A stretch of 64,000 nt of DNA, taken from positions 1-64,000 of the forward strand of contig DASZDG010000138.1 of assembly GCA_035942255.1 (NCBI GenBank). The letters run 5' to 3'. Positions 1 to 8,916 of this stretch are shown piece by piece. Each line of letters begins with the position of its first letter. Within the stretch, counting starts at the first letter, position 1. The notes below the pieces were generated by a model. The model saw nothing but the letters and a program-made list of their open reading frames with translations. It did not search any database and was not told the origin of the DNA. The DNA comes from JALZEG01 sp035942255 (lineage in GTDB: Bacteria > Actinomycetota > CADDZG01 > WHSQ01). Made by a program: the position numbers and the translations under genes.

Positions 1-31
1 CCTCAGGGGCCCGCTGCGCGGTTCGGTTGGC

Positions 32-475
32 CTAGTTGACCGATATGCCCGTGCAATCCACGAGCGTGCGGGCGTCCGCGCTCAGAGCGGGGATGTCCAC
101 GGTCCACCCACTGCCGTTCGGGTACACGTACCGCAAGTGGAGAGCCGCCGGGTCGATGCTCCCGACGACGTCGAGACCGAGGCCCGCGGAGCACCACACG
201 GCGTCGAGCGGCAAACGGCTCACCATGCACAGGGTCCAGGAGACCGCTGTATCGGCCGCCCATGCGCTGAAGGCCTCGACGTCGGTGCCGACCGCGTCGG
301 GCTGGATCTGGAGCTTCCCCTGGTCGTCGATGTAGACGCTCCCCGCGGTAGGCGAATCCTGTATCGCCTCCGGGCAGGGAATCGGCTGCGCCGTATCGGC
401 CTGGGCCGGCACCGCCGCCCCTATCGTCGTCGCCGCCACGACTGCCGCCACTGCAAGTGCCCCTAACCGCTTCAT
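32..475 (-). CDS. Small secreted four-cysteine protein (paralogue 1)
   Basis: The 147-residue product starts with a clear Sec signal peptide (MKR, a hydrophobic Ala/Val stretch, then an AQA-type cleavage site near residue 26). The mature chain of about 120 residues has four cysteines. It ends in ADARTLVDCTGISVN, which closely matches the end of the next gene (ADADAIVACSGFSVN), so the two are paralogues although they are divergently oriented. Four conserved cysteines suggest two disulfide bonds in an exported protein. I recognise no family, and the function is unknown. It starts at an ATG and is read away from the plus-strand paralogues. Confidence 0.7.
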   Translation of the reverse strand: MKRLGALAVAAVVAATTIGAAVPAQADTAQPIPCPEAIQDSPTAGSVYIDDQGKLQIQPDAVGTDVEAFSAWAADTAVSWTLCMVSRLPLDAVWCSAGLGLDVVGSIDPAALHLRYVYPNGSGWTVDIPALSADARTLVDCTGISVN

Positions 476-506
476 CCGTCACTCCCGTCGTCCGCCCGCG
501 GGGCGT

Positions 507-742
507 CCGCCGCCCCATGACGCGCAACGTCTTCGACGCCCGGGTTGCTCTTTCCTTTCGGAAGACAGGTCAAGGCCCCGGTACGACGAACTCTCGGCTT
601 GACTATTTCGGTCACACGGACGCACTGCGTCCGTCGGGCGGGCCGCCTCGTGGCGGCAGACGAACTGGAGGTGGCGGATGCGCATCGCGCGCGTGGTTCT
701 TGCGACGGCTGTGATGGCTTCGATGCTGGTGGTGGGTTCGGC
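507..742 (+). repeat. Duplicated leader plus signal-peptide unit, copy A
   Basis: This stretch is nearly identical to 1300-1534 with an offset of about 792 bases and only scattered changes and small indels. It covers about 170 bases of non-coding leader and the first 20 or so codons of the following gene. The leader holds a perfect inverted repeat (ggacgc-act-gcgtcc) at about 618-632 and a second G+C-rich hairpin close to the start codon, followed by the ribosome-binding stretch ggaggtgg. Conservation of the leader suggests shared regulation, or simply a recent duplication. I could not match it to a known riboswitch. Confidence 0.7.
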
Positions 743-1166
743 CTCGCCCGCGGGGGCCGCGGACTGCATGGGTCCCTTCCGCTATGCGATCGACAACCCT
801 CCGCCTCCCCTGGAGGCATCGGACGTCATCTCGAACTCCGGGGGCACCCTGGCCGTGCACACGGACGTCGTCGTGGCACACGCGGTGGCCGTCGGGACCC
901 ACTACGCGAACGCCATCTCGAACCTGTCGGGGTGTTTGGCGTCGGTCGGCAGGGCGCTTGCCGAGTACACGGTCGAGTGCATCCAGGCCTCGCCCGGCGT
1001 CCAGAACCTCACGTCCGGCAACCCGGCGACTCGCTACGCGAGCGTCGTCGGCGGCACCGTCCAGGTCCACTACGGCAACCTGACCGCGGACGCCGACGCG
1101 ATCGTCGCCTGCTCGGGCTTCTCCGTGAACTGGGACATCATCAACGACATCCTCCGGCCGCGGTAA
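678..1166 (+). CDS. Small secreted four-cysteine protein (paralogue 2)
   Basis: The 162-residue product has a signal peptide (residues 1 to about 27, AGA cleavage) and a mature domain with four cysteines in the order seen in its two neighbours: one just after cleavage, a central pair about 15 residues apart, and one near the C-terminus. The mature part reads as alternating short beta-like segments (GTLAVHTDVV, GTVQVHYGNL). The ATG follows a good Shine-Dalgarno sequence (ggaggtgg). The gene has its own terminator. Function is unknown; a small cell-surface or extracellular protein is likely. Confidence 0.75.
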   Translation: MRIARVVLATAVMASMLVVGSASPAGAADCMGPFRYAIDNPPPPLEASDVISNSGGTLAVHTDVVVAHAVAVGTHYANAISNLSGCLASVGRALAEYTVECIQASPGVQNLTSGNPATRYASVVGGTVQVHYGNLTADADAIVACSGFSVNWDIINDILRPR

Positions 1167-1183
1167 GCCTCCACGCGAAAGCA

Positions 1184-1215
1184 AAGGGGCCCCCGGTTTC
1201 GGGGGCCCCTTCTTT
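1184..1215 (+). terminator. Rho-independent terminator
   Basis: An 11-base perfect stem (aaggggccccc / gggggcccctt) with a short loop is followed by a T-rich stretch (ctttc), just after the stop codon of the preceding secreted protein. The 303-base gap between the two secreted-protein genes holds only this terminator and the second leader copy. Confidence 0.85.
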
Positions 1216-1299
1216 CGGTACGGGTCCGTCCGCTACTCGTGGACCGGCGCCTTGGCCCCCGCGCCCGGCGGTGACTCCTTCTCAGCCCGCGACGACATT

Positions 1300-1534
1300 C
1301 CGCCGCCCTATGACGCGCAACGTCTTGGACGCCCGGGTTGCTCTTTCCTTTCGAAGACAGGTCAACGCCCGGTTACGCCGAACTCTCGGCGTGACTGATT
1401 CGGTCACACGGACGCACTGCGTCCGTCGGGCGGGCCGCCTCGCGGCGGCAGGCGAACTGGAGGTGGCGGATGCGCATCGTGCGCGTGGTTCTTGCAACGG
1501 CTGTGATGGCTTCGATGCTGGTCGTGGGGTCGGC
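1300..1534 (+). repeat. Duplicated leader plus signal-peptide unit, copy B
   Basis: Second copy of the unit at 507-742. The inverted repeat ggacgc-act-gcgtcc, the GC hairpin and the ggaggtgg ribosome-binding stretch are all kept. The few differences include one missing G and several substitutions. Similarity falls away soon after the signal peptide, so the leader and secretion signal are much better conserved than the mature proteins. Confidence 0.7.
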
Positions 1535-1934
1535 GACCCCGGCGAGCGCGCTGCACTGCACGAGGACCTACCTGACTGCGGTCCAAAACCCGCCGGCCCC
1601 GCCCGCGCCGTCGGACGTCGTGAGCGTCGTAGGCGGCGTCATCACCATCAACACCAACGTCGTGTCTGCTTACGCCCTCGCGGTCACCAACCACTTTGCC
1701 TCCGCGACGACCAACTACACGACGTGCCAGTTGATCGAGGGCGTCGACATAGCGCGCGCCACGGCCAACTGCGTCACGGGCTCTGCCGCCGTCGTCAACC
1801 TGTTGCGGAACCCGGACCCGACCATGCGCTACGTACAGCTGTTCGGGGGCATCATCCAGGTGCACTATGCGACGCTCCTCAGCGACGCCGAAGAGATCAT
1901 CGAGTGCTTCGTCATCCTTCCGGACATCGGATAG
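1470..1934 (+). CDS. Small secreted four-cysteine protein (paralogue 3)
   Basis: The 154-residue product shares an almost identical signal peptide with its upstream neighbour (MRIVRVVLATAVMASMLVVG) but has a clearly diverged mature domain. The four cysteines fall in the same order, and the motif GGIIQVHYATLLSDAEEI parallels GGTVQVHYGNLTADADAI in paralogue 2. With the minus-strand paralogue this makes a three-member secreted family in 2 kb. It starts at ATG after ggaggtgg. Function is unknown. Confidence 0.75.
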   Translation: MRIVRVVLATAVMASMLVVGSATPASALHCTRTYLTAVQNPPAPPAPSDVVSVVGGVITINTNVVSAYALAVTNHFASATTNYTTCQLIEGVDIARATANCVTGSAAVVNLLRNPDPTMRYVQLFGGIIQVHYATLLSDAEEIIECFVILPDIG

Positions 1935-1950
1935 CCCGAAACACCGACCC

Positions 1951-1989
1951 AGAAAAAAGAGGGGCCCCCAGGGAGCCCCTCTTTTTTCG
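1951..1989. terminator. Bidirectional terminator
   Basis: A 13-base perfect stem (aaaaaagaggggc / gcccctctttttt) lies between two convergent genes. The A-run on one side and T-run on the other make it a rho-independent terminator for both the secreted-protein gene and the acyl-CoA ligase gene. Confidence 0.9.
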
Positions 1990-2001
1990 TTGCATCGGAC
2001 G

Positions 2002-3873
2002 CTACTTGTGGACCGGCGCCTTGGCTCCCGCGCCCGCCGGTGACTCCTTCGAGTACATGTCCTCGATCACGTCGGCGTAGACCTCGCCGATCGTCTTGCG
2101 CTTGACCTTCATCGTCGGGGTGATCTCGTTCTCCTCCTGGAGGAAGTCACGCTCGAGGACCCGGAACTTCTTGACCTGCTCGACCTTCGCGAGGCCCTTG
2201 TTGACCTCGTTCAGCGCGCCTTCGATCTCCTTGATCGTGCGCTCGTGGTTCGCGATCGCCGCGAGGTCGCCGTCGATCCCCTGCTCCTTGGCCCACGCCG
2301 GCGCCTTCTCCTCGTCGAGCGTGATCAGCGCGGTCATGAACGGGCGGCGGTCGCCGATCGCGACGACCTGCGAGATGAGCGGGTGCACCTTGATCTTGTT
2401 CTCGAGCTCCTGCGGGGCGATGTTCTTCCCGCCGGCCGTGATGATCAGGTCCTTCTTCCGGTCCGTGATCTTCAGGTAGTTGTGCTCGTTGAACTCGCCG
2501 ACGTCGCCGGAGTGCAGCCACCCCTCCTCGTCGATCGTCTCGCGCGTCGCCTTGTCGTCCTTGAAGTAGCCGCTCATGACGTTTCCGCCGCGGGCGAGGA
2601 TCTCGCCGTCGGAGGCGATCTTCACCTCGAGGCCGGGCATCGGCTTGCCCACCGAGCCGATCAGGATCGCGTCCGGCGGGTTCCACGAGGTCGGTCCGTT
2701 GTCCTCGGACTGGCCGTAGCCCTCCGCGATCTTGAGGCCGATCGAGTGGAAGAACCAGATGAGGTCGGGTGCCAGCGGGGCGGCCGCCGACAGCGCGAGC
2801 TCGCACTCGTCGAGGCCGAACGCGGCGCGGATCTTGTGGAGCACGAGCTTGTCGAGGGCCGCGTGCTGGACCTTCATGCCGAGCGGGATCTTCGCGTCGG
2901 TCATCTTGCCGCCGCGCGCGACCGCTTCCTGCTCGCGCTTCGCGATCTCCTTGCCGAGCTCGATCGCCTTGCGCGCGAGCTTGGTCTTGCGGTCGTTCGG
3001 GTCGGCCTGCGCCATCTTCGCCTGCACGCCCGCGTAGAACTTCTCCCACACGCGCGGCACGCCGAAGAAGTACGTCGGCTTGATCGCCTGGAGGTCGGCG
3101 ATCAGCGTGTCGAGGGACTCCGCGAAGCACGTCGTCGTCCCGTAGTAGATCTGCAGCAGGTGCGTGAGCATGCGCTCGGCGATGTGCGACAGCGGGAGGT
3201 ACGAGACGGCGCGGCCCTTCGTCGCCTCGCCGAGGGGGATGATCGCCTCGGAGCTGCGCGCCGTCCACATGATGTTCGAGTGCGTGAGCATGACGGCCTT
3301 GGGCGGCCCCGTCGTTCCAGAGGTGTAGACGAACGTGGCGAGGTCCTCGGGCTTGACGTTCCGGCGCGCCTCCTCGTAGTCGGCGTCCGAGATCTTGTCC
3401 CCCGCGGCGAGGAAGTCGTCCCACGTCATGACGAGCTCGGGGTCGGCGTCGCCCTCGTAGCCCTCGATCACGACGACCTTCTGCAGGGTCGGCAGCTCCC
3501 CGCGCATCTTCAGCACCTTCTGGAGCTGGTCGGGGTTCTCGACGATCGCGACCTTGGACTCGGAGTGCCCGATGATGTACGCGACCTGCTCGGGAGAGTT
3601 CGTCACGTAGATCGGAGCGGTCGCCGCGCCGATCGAGAGGCAGCCGATGTCGGCGACGTGCCACTCGGGGCGGTTGAGCGAGAGCAGCGACATCTTGTCG
3701 CCGTTGCCCAGCCCCTGCGCCATCAGGCCCTTGGCGGCCCTGCGGACCCGATCGCCGTACTCGCGCCACGTGATGTCGTGCCAAGCGCCGCCCTTCTTGT
3801 ACTTGAGGGCGATGGCCTCGGCCTGGCCGGTGACGCGCTCCTGGAACCGCTCGATGATCGTCTGTGCAGGCAT
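2002..3873 (-). CDS. Long-chain fatty acid--CoA ligase (FadD/FAA1 type)
   Basis: The 623-residue product has the usual length of the bacterial FadD15/FAA1 branch of acyl-CoA synthetases. It carries the AMP-binding P-loop (YTSGTTGPPKAVMLTH, about residues 183-198), the later GYGQSE adenylation motif, and the hinge and lysine region (DRKKDLIITAGGKNIAPQELE). It activates fatty acids to acyl-CoA with ATP, through an acyl-adenylate, for lipid synthesis or beta-oxidation, probably at the inner face of the membrane. The ATG follows a G-rich ribosome-binding stretch. It is monocistronic, sharing its terminator with the secreted-protein gene it faces. Confidence 0.93.
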   Translation of the reverse strand: MPAQTIIERFQERVTGQAEAIALKYKKGGAWHDITWREYGDRVRRAAKGLMAQGLGNGDKMSLLSLNRPEWHVADIGCLSIGAATAPIYVTNSPEQVAYIIGHSESKVAIVENPDQLQKVLKMRGELPTLQKVVVIEGYEGDADPELVMTWDDFLAAGDKISDADYEEARRNVKPEDLATFVYTSGTTGPPKAVMLTHSNIMWTARSSEAIIPLGEATKGRAVSYLPLSHIAERMLTHLLQIYYGTTTCFAESLDTLIADLQAIKPTYFFGVPRVWEKFYAGVQAKMAQADPNDRKTKLARKAIELGKEIAKREQEAVARGGKMTDAKIPLGMKVQHAALDKLVLHKIRAAFGLDECELALSAAAPLAPDLIWFFHSIGLKIAEGYGQSEDNGPTSWNPPDAILIGSVGKPMPGLEVKIASDGEILARGGNVMSGYFKDDKATRETIDEEGWLHSGDVGEFNEHNYLKITDRKKDLIITAGGKNIAPQELENKIKVHPLISQVVAIGDRRPFMTALITLDEEKAPAWAKEQGIDGDLAAIANHERTIKEIEGALNEVNKGLAKVEQVKKFRVLERDFLQEENEITPTMKVKRKTIGEVYADVIEDMYSKESPAGAGAKAPVHK

Positions 3874-3918
3874 GGTCCCCCCTGGTCGGGCTGGATTTTA
3901 GGGCGTTAGCAATCCAGT

Positions 3919-5184
3919 CTAGGGCCGTTCGCCCGCTGTGGCCAAAGCCGCCCTGATCCTGTCCGGGATCGGCGGGTGGCTGTAGAACAGCGCGACCGCG
4001 ACCGGCGGCGGGTCGAGGTCGGCCAGGTTGTTGAGCGCCAGCCTCCGGAACGCCGACACCGCGGCGTCGGGATCCTCGGTGAGACGGATCGCGATCGCGT
4101 CGGCGTCGGCCTCGAAACGCCGCGAGAGCGCCGCCTGCAACGGCGTCGACACGAGCGTCAGGGCGGTCACGAGGAGCACGAGCAGCGGGAGGGCCCGGAG
4201 GTCCCCCGGCCCCGCCGCGCCCGCCCACTCCCACAGCCCCCGGCGCGTGCCGAGCCATCCGAGGAGGGCGAAGCCCGCGAGCAGGCCGGCGGTGGAGATC
4301 AGGAGGTTCTTCACGACATGGCCCTCGGCCTGGTGGCCGAGCTCGTGCGCGACGACGAACGCGGTCTGGTCCTCGCTTCCCGCCGCGAGCAGCGTGTCGT
4401 AGAGCACGAGCCGCTTCGTCCCGCCCAGCCCCGCGACGTACGCGTTCTCCGCGGTCGTCCGGCGGCTCGCGTCGGCGACGAGGACCTCGTCGACCGGCAC
4501 TCCGGCCTCGTCCGCGAGCGCACGAACCCTCTGGTCGAGGGGGCCGCGCTCGAGCGGCGTGAAGTCGTTGAACAGCGGCGCGACGACCACCGGCCACAGG
4601 AAGAACATCACGGCGGTGAGCCCGGTGAACGCCCCCCATCCCCAGACCCACCAGGTCCCCGGCTGCCATCGCAGCACGGCGAAGAACACGACCGCGGCCA
4701 CCGCGGAGGTCACCGCGCCGACCGCGGCCCCCTTCAGCTGGTCGGAGGCCCACCCCGCGGCCGCCTGTGTCGACAGTCCCCACGCGTGCTCGACGACGAA
4801 GCCGCGCACGAACGCGAGCGGCAACGTAACGGTCGTCAGGATCAGAGCGACGACGGCGCCGGCGAGCAGCGCACGGAGCGGCCAGGCGCCGACGCGCGAC
4901 TCGAGCGACTCCACCAGCCGCGCCCACGGCCCCCGTGCGAGCACCACGAGCGTGACGACCTGCAGCACGAGGCCGGCGACGAACGAGACGTAGCCCGGCC
5001 GCCGGTACGCCCCGTGGCGCGCGATCTGCTCGTCGGTGAAGGAAGCGCCGAGCCCGGGGTCCGTCGCGTCTTCGGCAGCTCGCCGCTCCCGCACCTCCGC
5101 AGGAGCCCGTGAGACCAGGCCGACGATCCCCGCGGCCGCGAGCGAGAGCGTGGCGATCAGGAGCAGAGCCCGGGCCCAGGTCAT
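3919..5184 (-). CDS. M48-family membrane zinc metalloprotease (Ste24/HtpX type)
   Basis: The 421-residue integral membrane protein has an N-terminal membrane segment, several central ones, and the zinc motif HELGH (VVAHELGHQAEGHVV, about residues 285-300), with a downstream FEADADAIAIRL segment that supplies the third zinc ligand. This is the architecture of CAAX-protease-like M48 peptidases, which cut misfolded or prenylated membrane proteins; in bacteria they are mostly linked to membrane protein quality control. The ATG start gives a complete first membrane helix. The upstream membrane gene lies on the same strand only 36 bases away, so the two may be cotranscribed. Confidence 0.88.
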   Translation of the reverse strand: MTWARALLLIATLSLAAAGIVGLVSRAPAEVRERRAAEDATDPGLGASFTDEQIARHGAYRRPGYVSFVAGLVLQVVTLVVLARGPWARLVESLESRVGAWPLRALLAGAVVALILTTVTLPLAFVRGFVVEHAWGLSTQAAAGWASDQLKGAAVGAVTSAVAAVVFFAVLRWQPGTWWVWGWGAFTGLTAVMFFLWPVVVAPLFNDFTPLERGPLDQRVRALADEAGVPVDEVLVADASRRTTAENAYVAGLGGTKRLVLYDTLLAAGSEDQTAFVVAHELGHQAEGHVVKNLLISTAGLLAGFALLGWLGTRRGLWEWAGAAGPGDLRALPLLVLLVTALTLVSTPLQAALSRRFEADADAIAIRLTEDPDAAVSAFRRLALNNLADLDPPPVAVALFYSHPPIPDRIRAALATAGERP

Positions 5185-5219
5185 GCGTTGAGCCTAGGCG
5201 CAGGCGCGCGGGCGCAGCG

Positions 5220-6116
5220 CTAGCGCTCCTTCCCGATCTTCGCGTTGTCGGCCGGCGCAACGCCGGTCTGGCGGAGCCGCGACACCTTCCCGAGCAGGTC
5301 GAACCAGAACGGGGCCCCAAGGCTCAGCGCGATGATCGTGAGCAGCCAGCCCAGGAGCCGCCATACGAGCTTCTCGCCGCCGTCCCACCCGGGCCACGCA
5401 CGCGGGTCCGCGGCGTCGTCGGTCCAGCCCACGGGAAGCCCCAGACCCTTCACACCTTCGACGTCTTTTGCGATGGCGTCGAGGTCCAGCTCGGTCCCCC
5501 CCACGTCGCCGCCGTTGGGGTCCTCGGCGTTGGCCGCCGCCGCGACCACCGCGGAGCGGACGGCGTCATCGGTCCACAGCGTCCGCGCGATCAACCCGGC
5601 GTCGACGTTCATGCCGAGCGTGAGAATCGTCGCGTACAGCAGCAACCACCGCTGGACCCGTCGCCTGTACCAGCCCGACACGTGCCCCATCGCCTCGTCG
5701 TACCAGTCCTCGATCGCCTTCTTGAGGTCGTCGATGTCGTCGCCCACGTCCGCCGCCAGCCGCAGCAACGGGTCGCGGGCGGGGTTGCTCCTGGGGAGGC
5801 CCTCGATCGCCGTCTTCGCGTTCCCTACCGCCTCCGGAGTCCCCAACAGAGCGAGTACGAAAGTGCGGGAGCCGATGTACGTGGGGTCGCGACGCGCGCG
5901 CTTCTTCAGTGACGTCACGAGTGGGTCGGACATGATCCTGTTCTTGACGTCCTCGCCGACGAGCTTCCCGATCCCCCGCTTGAGCTCACCGGCGCGGAAG
6001 TTGAGAGCAGTTGCGACCAGCTCGTTGACCTGCGAACAGATGACGCTCAGCAGGAAGAACAGGAACATCATCCCGACGGCTACGTCGATCGCGGGCGTGC
6101 CGAGGCTCAAGTCCAC
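5220..6116 (-). CDS. Uncharacterised membrane protein with N- and C-terminal membrane segments
   Basis: The 298-residue product has one strong hydrophobic segment near the N-terminus (DVAVGMMFLFFLLSVICSQ), a long hydrophilic middle of about 120 residues, one further segment near residue 160 and another near residue 265. The pattern of helix, Ser-Xaa-Cys-Ser/Asn-Glu, then Arg-rich 'RAGELKRGI' recalls an unnamed bacterial membrane family, but I know no function for it. I chose the GTG at 6116 because ggggg-aag lies just upstream and the hydrophobic segment then starts near the N-terminus; a longer form beginning at 6164 is possible. Confidence 0.6.
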   Translation of the reverse strand: MDLSLGTPAIDVAVGMMFLFFLLSVICSQVNELVATALNFRAGELKRGIGKLVGEDVKNRIMSDPLVTSLKKRARRDPTYIGSRTFVLALLGTPEAVGNAKTAIEGLPRSNPARDPLLRLAADVGDDIDDLKKAIEDWYDEAMGHVSGWYRRRVQRWLLLYATILTLGMNVDAGLIARTLWTDDAVRSAVVAAAANAEDPNGGDVGGTELDLDAIAKDVEGVKGLGLPVGWTDDAADPRAWPGWDGGEKLVWRLLGWLLTIIALSLGAPFWFDLLGKVSRLRQTGVAPADNAKIGKER

Positions 6117-6183
6117 TAGCTTCCCCCTAGCTCGGTGGCCGATGAGTAAACCGCCGCGATACAAAGAGCGTCAAACGCCCCGC

Positions 6184-6420
6184 CTACCCCGCCTGCGACA
6201 CCTCCCCCGCCGCGCCGCCGGCCGCTGGTCGCTCACCGGGCTCGCGCGGGCGGAACCTCAGCACCGGGATCAGCCCGGCACCGGCCAGCTTCTGCAACGG
6301 CGGGTCCAGCTCGTCCTCGATCTCGACCGTCGTCGACGCCGGGTGCAACAGGGCCGTCACGAGGCAATCGTCGCAGTGCTCGCTGCGGTACATCTGGCAC
6401 TCGGAACAGTCGATCCTCAT
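6184..6420 (-). CDS. Small Cys-rich (zinc-binding type) protein
   Basis: The 78-residue product begins with two CxxC pairs close together (CSECQMYRSEHCDDCLV), as expected for a small treble-clef or zinc-ribbon site, followed by an acidic segment and a Pro/Gly-rich tail. Similar short proteins are common in actinobacteria but are functionally uncharacterised as far as I know. It starts at ATG and lies just upstream (in transcription order) of the membrane gene and downstream of the NYN protein gene. Confidence 0.6.
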   Translation of the reverse strand: MRIDCSECQMYRSEHCDDCLVTALLHPASTTVEIEDELDPPLQKLAGAGLIPVLRFRPREPGERPAAGGAAGEVSQAG

Positions 6421-6509
6421 CGCTACCTCCTCGTCGGTGCCGCCCGGGTTCGGGTTACGAGCTCAGGCTAGAGAGGGGGTACGACACTTTTCGTGCCCGA
6501 CGGGGTCCT

Positions 6510-7748
6510 TTACCGGGCGAGCTCCAGCAGCTGCGGCGAGACGGCGATCGTGGCCCCCTCGTCCTCGGCCCGCTCCTGCAGCTCCCGGTCGTTCGTCACG
6601 AGCACCACCGGGTGCGGGGGCAGCGACCTGAGCTTCGCCATCAGGTGGTCGTCGGCGATCTCGCCGGGGCGCGAGTACTCCACTCGCACCCGGGTCTTGC
6701 CGAGGCGCGACTTCCCGGGTCCCACGTCCGACCCGTCGAAGACCACGGTGGTCGGGACGTTCTTGCGCAGGGTCAGCTTCTCGAGCTGCTCGATCAGCCG
6801 CTCCCGCTGTGACGGGAGGTCGAGGTCGGGGAAGCCCTGGGGCGACTTCGTCACGTTGTATCCGTCGACCAGCAGGTGGACGTCCGGCGCGTCCAGCCAC
6901 GCGGCGAGCGTCAGCGGGTCGTCCGCGAGGAGACCCGGCGGGACCGGGAGCGGCCGGCGCGGCCGGGATGATCCGTCACCGGAGTCAGGCGCTGGCCGTG
7001 CGGGCTTCTGCTTCGCCTTCTCCTCGAGCGACTCCACCGCGCGCTCCAGCTCCGCGATCCTGCGGCGGGCCGAGCTCAACTCCTTGCGGACCCCCTTCAG
7101 CTGCGCGGCCGCCTCCTGCTCGACGGTCTTGGCCGCGGCGACGTCCTTCCTCACGCGGCGCTCGAGCTTGCCTGCTTCGGAGCGCGCGGCTTCGGCCTCG
7201 GCGCGGGCGTCGGAGGCTGCACGCTCGCTCGCAGCAGCGTCGCGGCGCGCCGCCTCGAGCTCCCTCCGCAGCTCCTTCACGGTCGCGCGCTCTTCCTCCA
7301 GGGCCTTGCGCGACGATTCCTTCACCCGCCGCGTCTCGTCCTTCGCGGCTGCGGCCTTCTCCGTCTCGCGTCGCAGGGCGTCGCGCAACCGCGCCGCCTC
7401 GTCCGTCTTCCTGGGCGAGCCGTCACGGCGTCCACCTCCGCCGAGCGCGGCCAGCGCGTCCTCCCAGCCGTCGGCGCGCTCGGCCGCCAGCCGCAGCGCC
7501 TGCGCCTGCGTCTTCGGCAGCGACTGCGTCTCGTCGTCGAGCCACTGGAGGACGAGCGTTCGCACGTTCGCGTCCTCCAGCAGCGCGACGATCTCGCCCG
7601 CGTGCGACATCAGCATCTTCTGGTGGAAGTTCCGCAGGCGCCGCACCTCGGGCGGAAGGTCCAGGACCGGCGCAGTCCTCATGTACGCGCCGAGCCCCTT
7701 CACGAGCAGCGGGATCGCGCTCTCCGGCAACGCCACTTCAGACGGCAC
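6510..7748 (-). CDS. NYN-domain (YacP-like) protein with long coiled coil
   Basis: The product of about 412 residues has three parts. The N-terminal helical part resembles an RNA- or protein-binding module. A central coiled coil of about 150 residues is rich in Ala/Glu/Arg heptads. The C-terminal NYN/PIN-like nuclease domain contains VHLLVDGYNVTKS, VVFDGSDVG and VVLVTNDRELQERA, the acidic cluster typical of YacP/Rae1-type RNA-cleaving enzymes. It probably acts on RNA. Two in-frame GTG codons (7748, 7736) could start it. The first lies inside the stop region of the CoA-transferase gene, so translational coupling is likely, and I chose it with modest certainty. It is the last gene of a four-gene overlapping operon. 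Confidence 0.8.
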   Translation of the reverse strand: MPSEVALPESAIPLLVKGLGAYMRTAPVLDLPPEVRRLRNFHQKMLMSHAGEIVALLEDANVRTLVLQWLDDETQSLPKTQAQALRLAAERADGWEDALAALGGGGRRDGSPRKTDEAARLRDALRRETEKAAAAKDETRRVKESSRKALEEERATVKELRRELEAARRDAAASERAASDARAEAEAARSEAGKLERRVRKDVAAAKTVEQEAAAQLKGVRKELSSARRRIAELERAVESLEEKAKQKPARPAPDSGDGSSRPRRPLPVPPGLLADDPLTLAAWLDAPDVHLLVDGYNVTKSPQGFPDLDLPSQRERLIEQLEKLTLRKNVPTTVVFDGSDVGPGKSRLGKTRVRVEYSRPGEIADDHLMAKLRSLPPHPVVLVTNDRELQERAEDEGATIAVSPQLLELAR

Positions 7749-8916
7749 CCGCCGCGCGCAGCTCGCGCAGGCGCCCCTCGGCCACGCCGGCCTCCAGCAG
7801 CACCTCGTCGGTGTGCTCACCGAGGTCCGGAGGGGGCCGGCGCGTGACGTCGCGGGGTGCGCCGGCGAGCCGGACCGGGCTCGCCACGTGTCGCCACGGT
7901 GTCCCGTCGCGCAACGGGGCGTCGACGACCATGCCGCGGTGCGCGACCTGCTCGTCGGCGAACGTCTCCGCAAGGTCGTTCACGGGCGCCACGCACGCGT
8001 CGACACCGTCGAGCTCCTGCATCCACTCGGCCCGCGAGCGCGTCGCGAACAGGGCCTCCATCTCGGCCACGACCTCGGCCCCCCGCTCACCGGTCGCGAA
8101 GCCGTCGTCGCGCAGGTCGGAGCGCCCCAGCGCGTCACACAGCGCCGCCCAGAACTGCGGCTCGAGCGCGCCGACCGCGAGCCATCCGTCGGAGGCGGGG
8201 TAGACGCGGTAGCAGGGATGCGCGCCGGAGAGGTGCATGTCGCCGCGACGCGGCACCTCGCCGGTGGCGAAGTACGCGGCGGAGTGGAGCGTCAGCCACG
8301 AGACGACGCCGTCGGTCATCGAGACGTCGCACAGGTCGCCCTCGCCGGTCGCGTCCCGTTTGCGGAGCGCGGCGAGGATCGCTATCACCGCCGACATCGC
8401 GCCGCCGGCGAGGTCCCCGATCTGAACCGGCGGAACGACCGGCCGGCCGCCGCGCGCGCCGCTGATCCCGAGCACTCCGCCGTACGCGACGTAGTCGATG
8501 TCGTGCCCTGCCGCGCCGGCGCGCGGGCCGTCCTGGCCGTAGCCCGTGATCGCGCAGTAGACGAGCCCCGGGTGGAGAGAGCGCAGCGTCTCCCACCCCA
8601 CGCCGAGGCGGTCCATCACCCCGGGGCGGAACGACTCGACCACGACGTCGAACGACGGGACGATCTCCTTGAAGACCGCGCGGCCCCCGTCGGTCTTCAA
8701 GTTCAACGTCAACGACCGCTTGTTGCGATTGAGCGCGGCGTGGCCGCTCGATACCGAGCCCGCGAACGGCGGCATCAGCCGAATGTAGTCGCCCCTGCCG
8801 GGTTCCTCGACCTTGACGACGTCCGCACCGAGGTCGGCGAGCATCAACGTCGCGTAGCCCCCGGGCAGCAGCCGCGTGAGGTCCAGCACACGCAGTCCGT
8901 CGAGCGCGCCGTTCAC
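7738..8916 (-). CDS. CaiB/BaiF family CoA transferase (class III)
   Basis: The 392-residue product has the standard length and motifs of class III CoA transferases: LRVLDLTRLLPGGYATLMLADLGADVVKVE at the N-terminus (two pieces of one motif), then NRNKRSLTLNLK, and IGDLAGG with Asp168 at the place of the catalytic aspartate (Asp169 in formyl-CoA transferase). The GPRAGAAGHDIDYVAYGG stretch suggests the alpha-methylacyl-CoA racemase (Amacr/Mcr) branch rather than formyl-CoA transferase, but the substrate cannot be fixed from sequence alone. The GTG start overlaps the stop of the zinc-ribbon gene as GTGA. CoA racemase activity on branched acyl-CoAs is a reasonable guess. Confidence 0.88.
   Translation of the reverse strand: MNGALDGLRVLDLTRLLPGGYATLMLADLGADVVKVEEPGRGDYIRLMPPFAGSVSSGHAALNRNKRSLTLNLKTDGGRAVFKEIVPSFDVVVESFRPGVMDRLGVGWETLRSLHPGLVYCAITGYGQDGPRAGAAGHDIDYVAYGGVLGISGARGGRPVVPPVQIGDLAGGAMSAVIAILAALRKRDATGEGDLCDVSMTDGVVSWLTLHSAAYFATGEVPRRGDMHLSGAHPCYRVYPASDGWLAVGALEPQFWAALCDALGRSDLRDDGFATGERGAEVVAEMEALFATRSRAEWMQELDGVDACVAPVNDLAETFADEQVAHRGMVVDAPLRDGTPWRHVASPVRLAGAPRDVTRRPPPDLGEHTDEVLLEAGVAEGRLRELRAAGAV

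Noticed and set aside
503..677. Cyclic-di-GMP or cyclic-di-AMP riboswitch in the duplicated leader
   Set aside because: It has stems, but I could not find the conserved cores of either class, so I left it as an unassigned leader.
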